Positions 6,336 to 15,076 of a DNA stretch of 64,000 nucleotides are shown here, one piece after another (positions within the stretch are counted from its first letter, which is position 1; each line of letters starts with the position of its first letter). The translations under genes were made by a program, and so were the position numbers. The DNA lies in assembly GCA_045126975.1 (NCBI GenBank), contig JBGVPL010000040.1:1-64000 (forward strand), in the 5' to 3' direction. The notes beneath the pieces are model-generated. The model was not told where the DNA came from. It saw only the letters and a program-made list of their open reading frames with translations, and made no database searches. This DNA is from Aphodosoma sp045126975. GTDB lineage: Bacteria > Bacteroidota > Bacteroidia > Bacteroidales > Paludibacteraceae.

Positions 6336-9221
6336 TTAATTGATGTTTAAAAGTTGTTTTAGTGCTTTACCTGTATGTGATTTTTCGCATTTTGCTACTT
6401 TTTCGGGTGTTCCACACACAACAATGTTACCTCCACGAGCACCACCTTCGGGACCAATATCGATGATATGGTCGGCACATTTTATAACATTTAGGTTGTG
6501 TTCGATGATAAGAACAGTGTGTCCGCGTTTGATGAGAGCATTGAATGCGGTCATAAGTTTGCGTATGTCGTGCGTATGAAGACCTGTAGTAGGTTCGTCA
6601 AAAATGAAGAAAGTATGTTCTTGCGACTCTTGAGATAGATAGTAGGCGAGTTTGACACGTTGGCTTTCGCCACCAGATAGTGTGCTTGAACTTTGACCAA
6701 GGCGTACATAGCCAATGCCGACATCTTGGAGTGGTTTGAGTCGTTTTATAATTTTTTTTGTAGTGCTATCGGGGTGAGCTTCGAAGAATTCGATGGCTTG
6801 GTTGACGGTCATTTCGAGTATGTCGTGGATATTTGCGCCATGGAATTTCACGTCGAGTATGTCGTTTTTGAATCGTTTGCCATGACAGGCTTCGCAAGGA
6901 AGTACGAGGTCTGCCATGAATTGCATAGGCACTGTTACTGTACCTTCACCTTGACAAACAGGGCAACGTCCGCCATCGACATTGAATGAGAAATGAGCAG
7001 GCGTGAATCCCATTTGTTTAGAAAGTTGTTGGTCGGCAAAGAGTTTGCGAATATCGTCGTAAGCTTTTAGGTAGGTTACGGGGTTTGAGCGACTTGATTT
7101 GCCGATAGGATTTTGGTCAACTATTTCTACCGACTTAATAAGGTGTAGGCTACCAGTGAGAGAGCCGTAGTGGACTTTTTCTTCGGTTTGGAGGTCGAGA
7201 GCGCGACGGAGGGCATTGTAGAGTACGTCGCGAACGAGACTACTTTTGCCTGAGCCAGATACGCCTGTTACGGCAGTCATTATGCCGAGAGGGAATTTCA
7301 CGTCGATACCTTTGAGGTTGTTTTGTGTTGCGCCTTTGATTTCGATGTAGTTAGATGAGCGACGACGTGAAGATGGGGTTTCTATTTGGAGTTCGCCTGT
7401 GAGATATTTGAGAGTTAGTGAAGGGGAGGTGGTCTGACTTGTCTGACTTGTCTGACCCGTCTGACAATTGGACAACAAATTTTCAGTTGGCATTGTTAAG
7501 ACTACTTCGCCACCGTGGCGGCCAGCTTCGGGGCCGATGTCGATGATGTAGTCGGCTGCACGCATGATTTCCTCGTCGTGTTCGACTACGATGACGGTGT
7601 TGCCAAGTTGCTGTAGTTGGCGGAGTATTTTGATAAGGCGTTCGGTGTCGCGAGGGTGCAGGCCAATACTTGGTTCGTCTAATATATAAAGTGAGCCAAT
7701 GAGAGCAGAACCAAGTGATGTGGCAAGGTTGATGCGTTGGCTTTCTCCGCCTGAGAGAGTATTGCTTTGGCGGTTGAGAGTGAGATATTCGAGCCCTACA
7801 TCCATGAGGAATTCGAGGCGAGTGGTGATTTCGCGAATAAGTCGTTTGGCGATTTCAGCCTCGTGTTCAGGTAGTTGTAGAGTGGTGATAAACGAATAGA
7901 GTTCGTTGATAGGTAAATCGACTAATTGACTGATAGATTTACCATTGATTTTTACGTAGTTAGCCTCTTTGCGTAGGCGTGTGCCATGACAATCGGGACA
8001 GAGAGTTTTGCCACGATAGCGCGAGAGCATAACACGATATTGGATTTTATATTGTTGAGATTCTATATCTTTGAATAGGTCGTTGAGTCCCATAAACCAT
8101 TGATTACCTGTCCAAAGGAGTTGTTTTTGAGCTTCGGTGAGTTGGAAGTATGGTTTGTGGATAGGGAATTTGAATTTTTCGGCATGTAGGATAAGGTCGC
8201 GTTTGCCTTGTCCCATGACTGCACCGCGCCAAGGCATTACAGCGTCTTGATAGATGCTGAGCGATTGGTCGGGGATGACGAGGTCGGGGTCGATGCCGAG
8301 AATCTTACCGAAGCCTTCGCAGGTAGGGCATGCTCCGAGAGGGTTGTTGAATGAGAACATTCGCTCGGAAGGTAGTTCGAATTTGATGCCATCAGCCTCG
8401 AAAGCCTTAGAAAATTCGGTGTATTGCCATTCATCGTTCTCTTTGTGGGCTACGGTACAATAGTCTTTACCTTCGAAAAAGGCAGTTTCGATAGAGTCGT
8501 AGAGACGATTGCGGAGTTCGTCGGAAGAGTTGACGGTTACGCGGTCGACAACGAGATATAATGAGGATTTAGGAGTGAGGAATGAGGAGTTAACCCCCTC
8601 CGCCCCTTGGGCTCGTCCCCCTAAGACAGGGGGACAATTATTATTGTTGTCGGATAGTATGTCGGTGATGCGGATGAATTCGCCGTTGTGCATCAAGCGA
8701 GCAAAGCCTTGTGAGTGTAGAGACGCAATATATTGCGTCTCTACTTTGTTGAGAGCCACTAACAGCACTGCCGTAGTGTCTTCTGGTAATGTTGTGATGT
8801 GTTGGATTACGTCATCGACAGTGTGGCGTTTGACCTCTTTGCCTGATTTAGGCGAAAAGGTGTGACCGATGCGAGCATATAGAAGTTTGAGATATTCGTA
8901 TATTTCGGTTGTAGTGCCAACTGTCGAGCGAGGGTTGTTGTTTATGACCTTTTGTTCGATGGCGATAGCAGGTGGAATACCTTTTATCATATCGACTTCG
9001 GGCTTGTTCATACGTCCGAGGAATTGGCGGACATAGCTTGAAAGAGATTCCACATAACGACGTTGGCCTTCGGCATAGATGGTGTCGAAGGCGAGAGAAG
9101 ATTTGCCTGAGCCTGAAAGTCCTGTGATGACAATGAATTTGTTGCGAGGAATTTCGAGGTCGATGCCTTTGAGATTGTGGACTCGGGCGTTCTTGATGAT
9201 TATGTGGTCTTTGTTTTTCAT
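6336..9221 (-). CDS. uvrA: Excinuclease ABC subunit A
   Basis: DNA damage sensor ATPase of nucleotide excision repair, 961 residues, slightly longer than the usual 940. It has two ABC modules: Walker A GLSGSGKSS at residues 34-42 with the typical AEGQRRYVESLSSYVRQFL after it, and GVSGSGKSS in the second half; LSGGESQR signatures occur in both. Two zinc motifs (CPTCEG with CPDCHG, and CPVCQG with CEACHG) are present. The extra length comes from four repeat-derived insertions: VETQYIAS near residues 160-168, NCPPVLGGRAQGAEG near 195-210, NSSFLTPKSS near 210-220, and QTGQTSQTSQTT near 584-597. All keep the frame and lie outside the catalytic motifs, so the enzyme is probably active. Confidence 0.97.
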   Translation of the reverse strand: MKNKDHIIIKNARVHNLKGIDLEIPRNKFIVITGLSGSGKSSLAFDTIYAEGQRRYVESLSSYVRQFLGRMNKPEVDMIKGIPPAIAIEQKVINNNPRSTVGTTTEIYEYLKLLYARIGHTFSPKSGKEVKRHTVDDVIQHITTLPEDTTAVLLVALNKVETQYIASLHSQGFARLMHNGEFIRITDILSDNNNNCPPVLGGRAQGAEGVNSSFLTPKSSLYLVVDRVTVNSSDELRNRLYDSIETAFFEGKDYCTVAHKENDEWQYTEFSKAFEADGIKFELPSERMFSFNNPLGACPTCEGFGKILGIDPDLVIPDQSLSIYQDAVMPWRGAVMGQGKRDLILHAEKFKFPIHKPYFQLTEAQKQLLWTGNQWFMGLNDLFKDIESQQYKIQYRVMLSRYRGKTLCPDCHGTRLRKEANYVKINGKSISQLVDLPINELYSFITTLQLPEHEAEIAKRLIREITTRLEFLMDVGLEYLTLNRQSNTLSGGESQRINLATSLGSALIGSLYILDEPSIGLHPRDTERLIKILRQLQQLGNTVIVVEHDEEIMRAADYIIDIGPEAGRHGGEVVLTMPTENLLSNCQTGQTSQTSQTTSPSLTLKYLTGELQIETPSSRRRSSNYIEIKGATQNNLKGIDVKFPLGIMTAVTGVSGSGKSSLVRDVLYNALRRALDLQTEEKVHYGSLTGSLHLIKSVEIVDQNPIGKSSRSNPVTYLKAYDDIRKLFADQQLSKQMGFTPAHFSFNVDGGRCPVCQGEGTVTVPMQFMADLVLPCEACHGKRFKNDILDVKFHGANIHDILEMTVNQAIEFFEAHPDSTTKKIIKRLKPLQDVGIGYVRLGQSSSTLSGGESQRVKLAYYLSQESQEHTFFIFDEPTTGLHTHDIRKLMTAFNALIKRGHTVLIIEHNLNVIKCADHIIDIGPEGGARGGNIVVCGTPEKVAKCEKSHTGKALKQLLNIN
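7431..7470. repeat. TGTCTGACT tandem repeat inside uvrA
   Basis: GTCTGACTT is repeated about four times in frame and encodes QTGQTSQTSQ in UvrA. The same unit, in other frames, lies inside the DUF4831 and ABC-F genes. Confidence 0.85.
8568..8636. repeat. Two adjacent repeat elements inside uvrA (GAGGAGT type and C-rich type)
   Basis: AGGAGTGAGGAATGAGGAGT is directly followed by a C-rich element ending in CCCCCTAAGACAGGGGGA. On the minus strand they encode NCPPVLGGRAQGAEG and NSSFLTPKSS. Both units recur elsewhere in the window, in and between genes. Confidence 0.9.
8717..8744. repeat. 28-bp perfect palindrome inside uvrA
   Basis: The left half is GTAGAGACGCAATA and the right half is its exact reverse complement. 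It encodes VETQYIAS in UvrA. Related copies lie at 33296, 44625 and 49255. Confidence 0.95.
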
Positions 9222-9228
9222 TATTTTA

Positions 9229-9283
9229 GAAGACAGAATAACATAAGAACATAATTTTGTTATTCTGTTATTTTGTCTTTTTT
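9229..9283. repeat. Hairpin repeat of the GACAGAATAACAT family
   Basis: AAGACAGAATAACATAAGAA and its near reverse complement (TTATTCTGTTATTTTGTC) form a stem between the DUF4831 and uvrA genes. The same family lies at about 10440, 28354, 37100, 39399 and 42197. It may act as a weak terminator. Confidence 0.75.
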
Positions 9284-9293
9284 TATATGCAGA

Positions 9294-10361
9294 TTATCGG
9301 CTGATTTTGGTAATTGTGCCGAGTTCGGGATTGAATACTATTTTTGCAGTTTTGTTGTTGGTCAATGCGGCGTTGAGGTGGGTTGTATAGCCGAATTGTG
9401 CTATTGGTAGAGTGTTTTGTGCTTTGAGTTCTGCCGATTCTACTGAGATGAGGGCTTTACCTGGCACGTTGTAGTAGAAGCCTTTAGGTGTTTTTTCTAG
9501 TTTTGGATCAGTGAGAGGGGCGTTGTAGTAGGTGCCTTCGATGTTGATATAGATTGGTTCGCCGATGACGTTGTTGGCTTCAGTAAGACCTTCCGATGTG
9601 CTGATACGAGCGATGACATAGTCTTTGATGTCGTCGTCAGGGATGATGCTGTAAGTTTTTGTAACAGTGTAAGATGTAGTTTTGCCGACGAAGAAAGCAA
9701 CGAGTTCGGCTTCTTCTCGGTCGAGTTGAGCAAGCATAGTTTTGAGGGCTTCTCCGTCAGGTAGTTGGTCGAGGTCGGCAGTGAGTAGGGCTGTGCGACT
9801 TTCGCGTATATGGTAGATTTGGCGGGCTACCATTTCAGCCATTTTTGGAATTGAGGTTGCCACGAGAGCGTCTTCGTTTAATTTGCTATATTCGAAAGAG
9901 AGTGTTTTGTCCGATTTGCCTGATTTGCCTGATTTGCCTGATTTGTCTGACTTGTCTGACCAGTCCAATAAAATATTCACTCCAGCGATGATGTTGTCGT
10001 GGTAGAATGATATGTTGTTTGCGATACCTTTGTTGTCGATTGCCACTTGGAAAGTGCGGTTAGGGTCGGCAACGGCAGATGATTGGATTTCGATGTTTTC
10101 GATGCTCCATGACTCGTTGTTGATGGTAATGATTTCTTTAGTTGCGAGATAGCGTTCGGCGTATTGATAGAAAGGGCCCGGTTTTTCGATTGTGTGGCGG
10201 GTGGTGATTACGACGTTTACTTCTGTTTTAGGTAGTGAATATACAATGCCGTTGAGATAATCTTTAGATGCATCGAAAGGAATTACTGATGTTTGTGCTG
10301 TTACACTAATGCATAATGCATAATGCACAATGCACAATAGAATGAGATTTAAATTTTTCAT
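9294..10361 (-). CDS. DUF4831 family protein
   Basis: Exported protein of 355 residues belonging, by its KPGPFYQYAERYL segment (about residues 60-72) and overall layout, to the Bacteroidota family DUF4831, whose function is unknown. The N-terminus is a signal peptide (MKNLNLILLCIVHYALCIS, cut after VTAQ near residue 23); its hydrophobic core is written by a TGCATAATGCATAA-type repeat. Residues about 133-151 are a low-complexity SDKSGKSGKS run created by a second repeat family. It lies downstream of its own promoter at 10381 and 72 bases before uvrA. Confidence 0.8.
   Translation of the reverse strand: MKNLNLILLCIVHYALCISVTAQTSVIPFDASKDYLNGIVYSLPKTEVNVVITTRHTIEKPGPFYQYAERYLATKEIITINNESWSIENIEIQSSAVADPNRTFQVAIDNKGIANNISFYHDNIIAGVNILLDWSDKSDKSGKSGKSGKSDKTLSFEYSKLNEDALVATSIPKMAEMVARQIYHIRESRTALLTADLDQLPDGEALKTMLAQLDREEAELVAFFVGKTTSYTVTKTYSIIPDDDIKDYVIARISTSEGLTEANNVIGEPIYINIEGTYYNAPLTDPKLEKTPKGFYYNVPGKALISVESAELKAQNTLPIAQFGYTTHLNAALTNNKTAKIVFNPELGTITKISR
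9909..9964. repeat. Tandem TGATTTGCC/TGACTTGTC repeat inside the DUF4831 gene
   Basis: Nine-base units are repeated about six times in frame, coding DKSDKSGKSGKSGKSDK on the minus strand. It belongs to the same family as the copies in uvrA and the ABC-F gene. Confidence 0.9.
10306..10340. repeat. ATGCATAATGCACA repeat coding a signal-peptide core
   Basis: Tandem AATGCATAATGCATAATGCA units. On the minus strand they encode LLCIVHYALCIS, the hydrophobic core of the DUF4831 signal peptide. Copies at 49610 and 52022 do the same for two other proteins. Confidence 0.9.
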
Positions 10362-10380
10362 ATTATAAAATTTTAATTTG

Positions 10381-10388
10381 CAAATTTA
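10381..10388 (-). promoter_or_regulatory. Minus-10-like box for DUF4831
   Basis: TAAATTTG on the minus strand, 20 bases before the ATG, fits the Bacteroidota consensus TAnnTTTG. A TTTTGG lies upstream at roughly the expected spacing. Confidence 0.6.
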
Positions 10389-10502
10389 ATGATTTTAATC
10401 CAAAATACATAATTTTTAGTTGATAAATTTTGTTAAATGAGAATGGGTTTGTAAATTTTGTCATTATGTTATTTTGTCTTTCTATAAATTCAATTTTTTT
10501 TG

Positions 10503-10510
10503 TAACTTTG
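10503..10510 (+). promoter_or_regulatory. Minus-10-like box for aroQ
   Basis: TAACTTTG followed by CAAAA, 18 bases before the ATG, matches TAnnTTTG. The nearest upstream TTTG is about 26 bases away, longer than the usual 19-21. Confidence 0.65.
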
Positions 10511-10528
10511 CAAAAATTTTTTTGAATT

Positions 10529-10954
10529 ATGAAAATAGTGATAATCAATGGTCCTAACTTGAATTTGTTGGGTATTCGTGAACCAGAAAAGTATGGTATT
10601 GTGCGATTTGAGGATTATTTGGAGGGGTTGAAAACGAGATATGCGGATTGTGAGATTGAGTATTATCAGTCGAATGTGGAGGGTGAGATAATCAATAAGT
10701 TGCATGAGGTGGGGTTTGAGGTAGATGGTATCGTGTTGAATGCTGGCGGATATACGCATACGTCGGTGGCAATAGCGGATGCTGTGGCAGCAATCAAAAC
10801 GCCTGTGGTTGAGGTGCATATCACGAATATTTATGCGCGAGAAGAGGAGAGGAGGGTGTCGTTATTGTCAAAGGCTTGTGTGGGAGTGATTTCGGGGTTT
10901 GGGTTGGAGTCGTATAGGTTGGCAGTGGAGTTTTTAATGAGGAATGAGAAATGA
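10529..10954 (+). CDS. aroQ: 3-dehydroquinate dehydratase, type II
   Basis: Third step of the shikimate pathway, dehydrating 3-dehydroquinate to 3-dehydroshikimate; a dodecameric cytoplasmic enzyme. The 141-residue length is right for type II. Signature motifs are present: INGPNLNLLGIREPEKYG with the catalytic Tyr in EKYG, NAGGYTHTSVAIADA, and EVHITNIYAREEERR with the catalytic His. The last codons (LMRNEK-stop) are written by a GAGGAATGAGAAATGAGGAG tandem repeat, so the natural C-terminus has probably been altered. It stands alone between DUF4831 (divergent) and the TonB receptor. Confidence 0.95.
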   Translation: MKIVIINGPNLNLLGIREPEKYGIVRFEDYLEGLKTRYADCEIEYYQSNVEGEIINKLHEVGFEVDGIVLNAGGYTHTSVAIADAVAAIKTPVVEVHITNIYAREEERRVSLLSKACVGVISGFGLESYRLAVEFLMRNEK

Positions 10955-10966
10955 GGAGTGAGGAAT
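10936..10966. repeat. GAGGAATG repeat overlapping the aroQ stop
   Basis: Imperfect tandem GAGGAATGAGAAATGAGGAG. It supplies the last few codons and the stop of aroQ. Confidence 0.8.
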
Positions 10967-11062
10967 TTTTATAATTTTTTTAATTTTGGATTAAACTTAT
11001 TGGTGGGTTTGTAGTCTATCAAGTTGTAAATGTAGAAATAGTTTGGATTATATAATTTGTAA

Positions 11063-13570
11063 ATGAAAAGATTTGTATTATTTTTGGTGGCTGTATTTGC
11101 TGTGATGGCAATGGAAGCAGCCGTAGTAAAAGGTAAAATTGTTGATGCAGGTGGTAGTGCATTGGATTTTGTGAACGTGATGCTGACATCTAAGTCGGAT
11201 AAGAGCGCGGTGTATGGTGCAATTTCTGACGAGAAAGGTGTGTTTGTAGTTGAAGGAGTGCCTGCAGGTGAGTATGAATTAGATATTACATTCGTTGGTT
11301 ATCAATCAATTAAAAAATCGGTATCAGTTAAGTCGTTGAATGAGGAGGTGAAACTTGGTCAGTTGGAGTTGAAAGAAGATGCTAAATTATTAGGCGAAGT
11401 GGAAGTTGTGGGACAGGCATCGCAAATGCGATTTGACATCGACAAAAAAGTGTTTAATGTGGACCAAAACTTGGCTGCATCTGGTGCTTCGGCATCGGAA
11501 ATGTTGCAAGGTATTCCTTCGGTAGATGTTGATAATGAGGGTAATGTGTCGTTGCGCAACTCATCGAGCGTGGAGGTGTGGATCAACGGTAAGCCAAGTG
11601 GTTTGACCGAAGAAAACCGTGCACAAATCCTCGAACAAATGCCAGCAGGAAGTATCGAAGCTGTAGAAATTATCACCAATCCATCGGCAAAATTCAATCC
11701 AGAGGGTACTGCTGGTATCATCAATCTTGTGTTGAAAAAAGACCGTAAGGCTGGTTATTATGGTTCGGTGTCGGCTGGTGGTATGTATAATATCGGGTCG
11801 CCTGCGCCAGGTGCGCATGTGGGTGCAAACTTTAACTATAATAGTAGTTTGGTAGACTTCTATGTCAACCTTGGTGCGCGTTATATGAGTCATGAATCGG
11901 ACAATGTGACTGATCGTTATTCATTTGAAAGATTGCCGTTGGATTCGTATGAAGATGTGCGCGAGCAATGGGGCGATACACTTTCTTATTTGAACACATT
12001 ATCGGCAAGTCGTCGTTCATTCTTGGGCTTGTTTGGTCGTATGGGTGCAGATTTTCATATTTCGAAAAAGAACACAATTGGTGTTTCGTTTATGGGGCAT
12101 GGAGGAACGAATAATTCGAAAAACTTGAATATATATACACGTGAGGATTGGGCTACTATGGACACAATCATTTATGAAAGAGAAAATCAACAAGGTGGTA
12201 TGCGTCCATCGTATAGTGTGTCGTTGGATTATGCGTACGAGATTGACCCTAAAGGCTCGGAGGTGCGTACAAGTATAGAGTATTCTGGTCATAATCGTTC
12301 TGGCGATTATATATATAAGCAGAGAGCTTTGCAAGGATATAGTCCAGAATATACGCAAATTCAACGTCAGAATGGTCATAACCAAAATGTAAACTATAAG
12401 TTGGATTATACACAGAAGATTGGTCAGACTCAGAAGGTTGAGGCTGGACTTTATGGTTCTTGGCAACAAAGATTGGCGCCATCGCGTGCGTGGAATATGG
12501 AAGGTGAAGATAGCCTTTTGATTCAGTTTAATGACTTTAACTATGAAGAATGGATTGCGGCGATGTATGCAACTTATGGTGCAAAATTCGGTCCATTTAG
12601 TATGTCGCTCGGTTTGCGTGGCGAATACACTAATACGTACGTGCGTACGCGCGACGTAGAGGAAGAGTCGGCTTGGCAGTCAAATCGTAGAGGCTATTTC
12701 CAAGTCTATCCAACAGCATTCTTGTCGTATGCGTTCCCAAATAACCATGAGTTGCAAGCCAACTATACACGTCGTATCAATCGTCCTCGTGGTCGTCAGA
12801 TTAACTCGTTCCGCGATATGAGTGATTCGACAAATATTTCGTTCGGTAATCCATTGTTGGACCCTGAGATTTCGAGCGCAGTAGAATTGAACTATTTGAA
12901 GACTTGGGATAATCATGCGATTTCGGCTGGATTGTACTATCGTTTTTCTGACAATGCAATTGAGCGTGTGCGCTACTTGGATGATAACGTTATGTATTCG
13001 ACATTCGAAAACGTTTCGCGTCGTCAAAGTGCAGGTCTTGAGGTGGTTGCCAAGAACAAAGTAACAAAATGGTTGAACCTCACCACTACCGTAAACTGCT
13101 ATTATGCAGCGATGGATAGCGTGTTCTACGATACAAATCTTGATGGCGAATTGGATTTGCTTTATCCATTCCAACAAAGTTTCTCTTGGAATGCACGTTT
13201 GATGGCAAACTTCTTGATACCAATGGGTTGGTCGGCTCAGTTGACAGGTATGTATCGTTCGGCTGACGTAGTGGCACAAGGTAAGATGAATTCGCAATAC
13301 GTGGTTGACCTCGGTGTGCGTAAGAGCTTCTTGGACCGTAAATTGAATTTGGCAATATCAGTTCGTGACTTGTTGAATTCACGCCGTTGGGCAAGCACCA
13401 CTTGGGGCGACAACTTCTGGCAATACTCATCGCACGAGCCACGAGGTACAATGTTCTCAGTGTCGTTGACCTACAACTTCGGCAATATGCGTGCTAAGAA
13501 ACCACAACGCCCACAATCAGGCGGTATGGACATGGGCGGCGAAGGCATGGACGAAGGCATGGATTTCTAA
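11063..13570 (+). CDS. TonB-dependent outer membrane receptor (beta-barrel family OMP_b-brl_3)
   Basis: Outer membrane protein of 835 residues. Order: signal peptide (about 1-19), carboxypeptidase-regulatory-like beta-sandwich (about 21-105, VVKGKIVDAGGSALDFVNV), plug domain (about 115-225, with VEVVG, VDVDNEGNVSLRNSSSVEVWINGKPSG and IEIITNPSAKFNPEGTAGIINLV), then a long barrel rich in alternating aromatic residues that ends in SVSLTYNFGNM and a Gly/Met-rich tail. This type moves peptides, metals or siderophores, or acts as a signalling barrel; no SusD partner lies next to it, so a polysaccharide system is unlikely. It precedes the TolC-HlyD genes but is separated from them by a hairpin. Confidence 0.92.
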   Translation: MKRFVLFLVAVFAVMAMEAAVVKGKIVDAGGSALDFVNVMLTSKSDKSAVYGAISDEKGVFVVEGVPAGEYELDITFVGYQSIKKSVSVKSLNEEVKLGQLELKEDAKLLGEVEVVGQASQMRFDIDKKVFNVDQNLAASGASASEMLQGIPSVDVDNEGNVSLRNSSSVEVWINGKPSGLTEENRAQILEQMPAGSIEAVEIITNPSAKFNPEGTAGIINLVLKKDRKAGYYGSVSAGGMYNIGSPAPGAHVGANFNYNSSLVDFYVNLGARYMSHESDNVTDRYSFERLPLDSYEDVREQWGDTLSYLNTLSASRRSFLGLFGRMGADFHISKKNTIGVSFMGHGGTNNSKNLNIYTREDWATMDTIIYERENQQGGMRPSYSVSLDYAYEIDPKGSEVRTSIEYSGHNRSGDYIYKQRALQGYSPEYTQIQRQNGHNQNVNYKLDYTQKIGQTQKVEAGLYGSWQQRLAPSRAWNMEGEDSLLIQFNDFNYEEWIAAMYATYGAKFGPFSMSLGLRGEYTNTYVRTRDVEEESAWQSNRRGYFQVYPTAFLSYAFPNNHELQANYTRRINRPRGRQINSFRDMSDSTNISFGNPLLDPEISSAVELNYLKTWDNHAISAGLYYRFSDNAIERVRYLDDNVMYSTFENVSRRQSAGLEVVAKNKVTKWLNLTTTVNCYYAAMDSVFYDTNLDGELDLLYPFQQSFSWNARLMANFLIPMGWSAQLTGMYRSADVVAQGKMNSQYVVDLGVRKSFLDRKLNLAISVRDLLNSRRWASTTWGDNFWQYSSHEPRGTMFSVSLTYNFGNMRAKKPQRPQSGGMDMGGEGMDEGMDF

Positions 13571-13594
13571 GCAATTGTAAAGATTTTTGATATA

Positions 13595-13625
13595 GGCTGT
13601 AAAGAAATTTTACAGCCTTTTTTTG
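13595..13625 (+). terminator. Hairpin terminator that also contains a TGTAAA-N5-TTTACA palindrome
   Basis: GGCTGTAAA pairs with TTTACAGCC over a five-base loop and is followed by a T run, a good intrinsic terminator for the receptor gene. Its core TGTAAA-GAAAT-TTTACA is identical in form to the two palindromes before the permease genes, so it may double as a regulator site for the TolC operon. Confidence 0.8.
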
Positions 13626-13655
13626 TGTCTTGTTTTAAGCGTAATTGATTTTCAG

Positions 13656-13679
13656 CTTGTTAATGGTTTGGCACGATAA
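13656..13679 (+). promoter_or_regulatory. Possible sigma-54-type promoter of the TolC operon (weak)
   Basis: TTGTTAATGGTTTGGCACGA lies about 45 bases before the TolC ATG. It shares the string TTTGGCACGAT with the region before the first permease. A GC doublet is present where the -12 element should be, but the -24 GG is replaced by GT. Listed because of the shared string and the palindrome 65 bases upstream. Confidence 0.3.
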
Positions 13680-13717
13680 TAGGGAAGTGAGGAGTTAGTT
13701 ATTAGAACATTATAGAT

Positions 13718-15052
13718 ATGAAAAAGATTGTATTGTTTTGTAGTTTTGTTATTATTTGGGTTGCTTGTATGGCAGAGGAGGAGATGACGTTGAGAGATTG
13801 TATGGAGTATGCCTTGGAACATTCGGCAAGGATGGAGGTGCAGGATGCTGAGAATGCAGATGCGAGGATTGCTCGGCGAGATGCAATATTGAGGGCATTT
13901 ACGCCTACTGTTTCGGGTGGAACGTATGCCTCGATGAGTTTTGGGCGTAGTGTTGACCCTGAAACGAATACTTATATCTCTACTTCGTCGTTCAATAATG
14001 GCTATTCTGTATCAGGAAGTATAACGTTGTTTAATGGATTCTCGGCGGTGAATAATATTCGCATAGCTAAAACTGCCGTAAAAATGGGGGTAACACAAGA
14101 GCAACAACTAAAAGATGAGATTTGTTTGGCAGTGATGGAGGCTTATTGCAACGTGGTTTATTTCTCTGAAATGATGGAAGTCATACAAAGACAGGTAGAA
14201 ACTGCTAAAGAAAATTTGTTGTTGGCGCAAAGGCAAGAAGAGTTAGGACAGAAAAGCTATGCCGATGTGGTTCAGTTAGAGGCAGATTTGGCAGATAGAG
14301 AGTATCAATTGATTACGATGACTAATCGGTATAATGAGGCAATGATGATGTTGAAAGATTTGATGATGTGGGAGGAAGATAATTCACAATGCATAATGCA
14401 TAATGCACAATTATTGTTTACTAAATTTAATATTTTTGAAAGTTTAGATACAATAAATTCTTTTACACATCCCTCTTTAGTATTGGCAGAATATAGGGTA
14501 CAGAATGCAAAAACTGATTTGAATAGTGCACGTTGGCGATTTGCTCCGTCATTGTCGCTTAGTGGTGGGTGGTCAACGGGGTATTTTACCTATCCCGGAA
14601 AGAAGGATTATGTTGCCGTGCCATTTGGTAGTCAGTTTGCGAATAATACTGGAGAGTATGTGCAGTTGTCATTGTCTATACCGATTTACGATGGATTGTT
14701 GCGTTATTCTAATATTGCTCGCAAAAAGAATGCTTATCGTCGTGCAGAGGCTGAGTATCGGCAGACATTGCACGAGGTGACGACCGAAATAGAGCGTGCG
14801 AAGCAAGATAGAGATGGGGCGTTGGCGGCATTGAAGCAAGCCGAGCGTAGAGAGCGAGTGCAAAAAGATGCATACAATATCAATGTGAAGAAATTTGAAC
14901 AGGGATTGATTTCGCCTATAGAATTTAAAAGTTCGGGTGATAATTATTTGAATGCACAAGCCGAATATTTGAATGCACAATTGCAATTTTATATCAAAAA
15001 TAGTGTGGTAAATTATTATAATGGAGTTAGTTATATAAATCAAATAAAATAG
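13718..15052 (+). CDS. TolC-family outer membrane efflux protein
   Basis: Outer membrane exit channel of a tripartite efflux or export machine, 444 residues. Signal peptide MKKIVLFCSFVIIWVACMA; then two outer-membrane-efflux-protein repeats made of long helices (coiled-coil-like about 95-220 and 330-410) alternating with beta segments (GYSVSGSITLFNGF; YVQLSLSIPIYDGLLR), the usual TolC layout. Residues about 223-232 (QCIMHNAQLL) are coded by a TGCATAATGCA repeat in the gap between the two halves. It is followed 24 bases later by the adaptor gene, so the two form an operon with the downstream ABC permeases as probable partners. Confidence 0.93.
   Translation: MKKIVLFCSFVIIWVACMAEEEMTLRDCMEYALEHSARMEVQDAENADARIARRDAILRAFTPTVSGGTYASMSFGRSVDPETNTYISTSSFNNGYSVSGSITLFNGFSAVNNIRIAKTAVKMGVTQEQQLKDEICLAVMEAYCNVVYFSEMMEVIQRQVETAKENLLLAQRQEELGQKSYADVVQLEADLADREYQLITMTNRYNEAMMMLKDLMMWEEDNSQCIMHNAQLLFTKFNIFESLDTINSFTHPSLVLAEYRVQNAKTDLNSARWRFAPSLSLSGGWSTGYFTYPGKKDYVAVPFGSQFANNTGEYVQLSLSIPIYDGLLRYSNIARKKNAYRRAEAEYRQTLHEVTTEIERAKQDRDGALAALKQAERRERVQKDAYNINVKKFEQGLISPIEFKSSGDNYLNAQAEYLNAQLQFYIKNSVVNYYNGVSYINQIK
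14385..14412. repeat. ATGCATAATGCACA repeat inside the TolC gene
   Basis: Tandem AATGCATAATGCATAATGCA, in the reverse frame relation to the signal-peptide copies, coding QCIMHNAQ. Confidence 0.85.
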
Positions 15053-15073
15053 TTATATAAATCAATCATAATA
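15029..15073. repeat. 22-base tandem duplication at the TolC stop codon
   Basis: AGTTATATAAATCAAATAAA and AGTTATATAAATCAATCATA are consecutive near-identical units. The first unit codes SYINQIK and the stop; the second forms the short gap before the adaptor ATG. Confidence 0.75.
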
Positions 15074-15076
15074 GTT

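Noticed and set aside
8717..8744. Transposon or insertion sequence in uvrA
   Set aside because: The element is only 28 bases, carries no transposase and keeps the frame open; it is treated as a short palindromic repeat.
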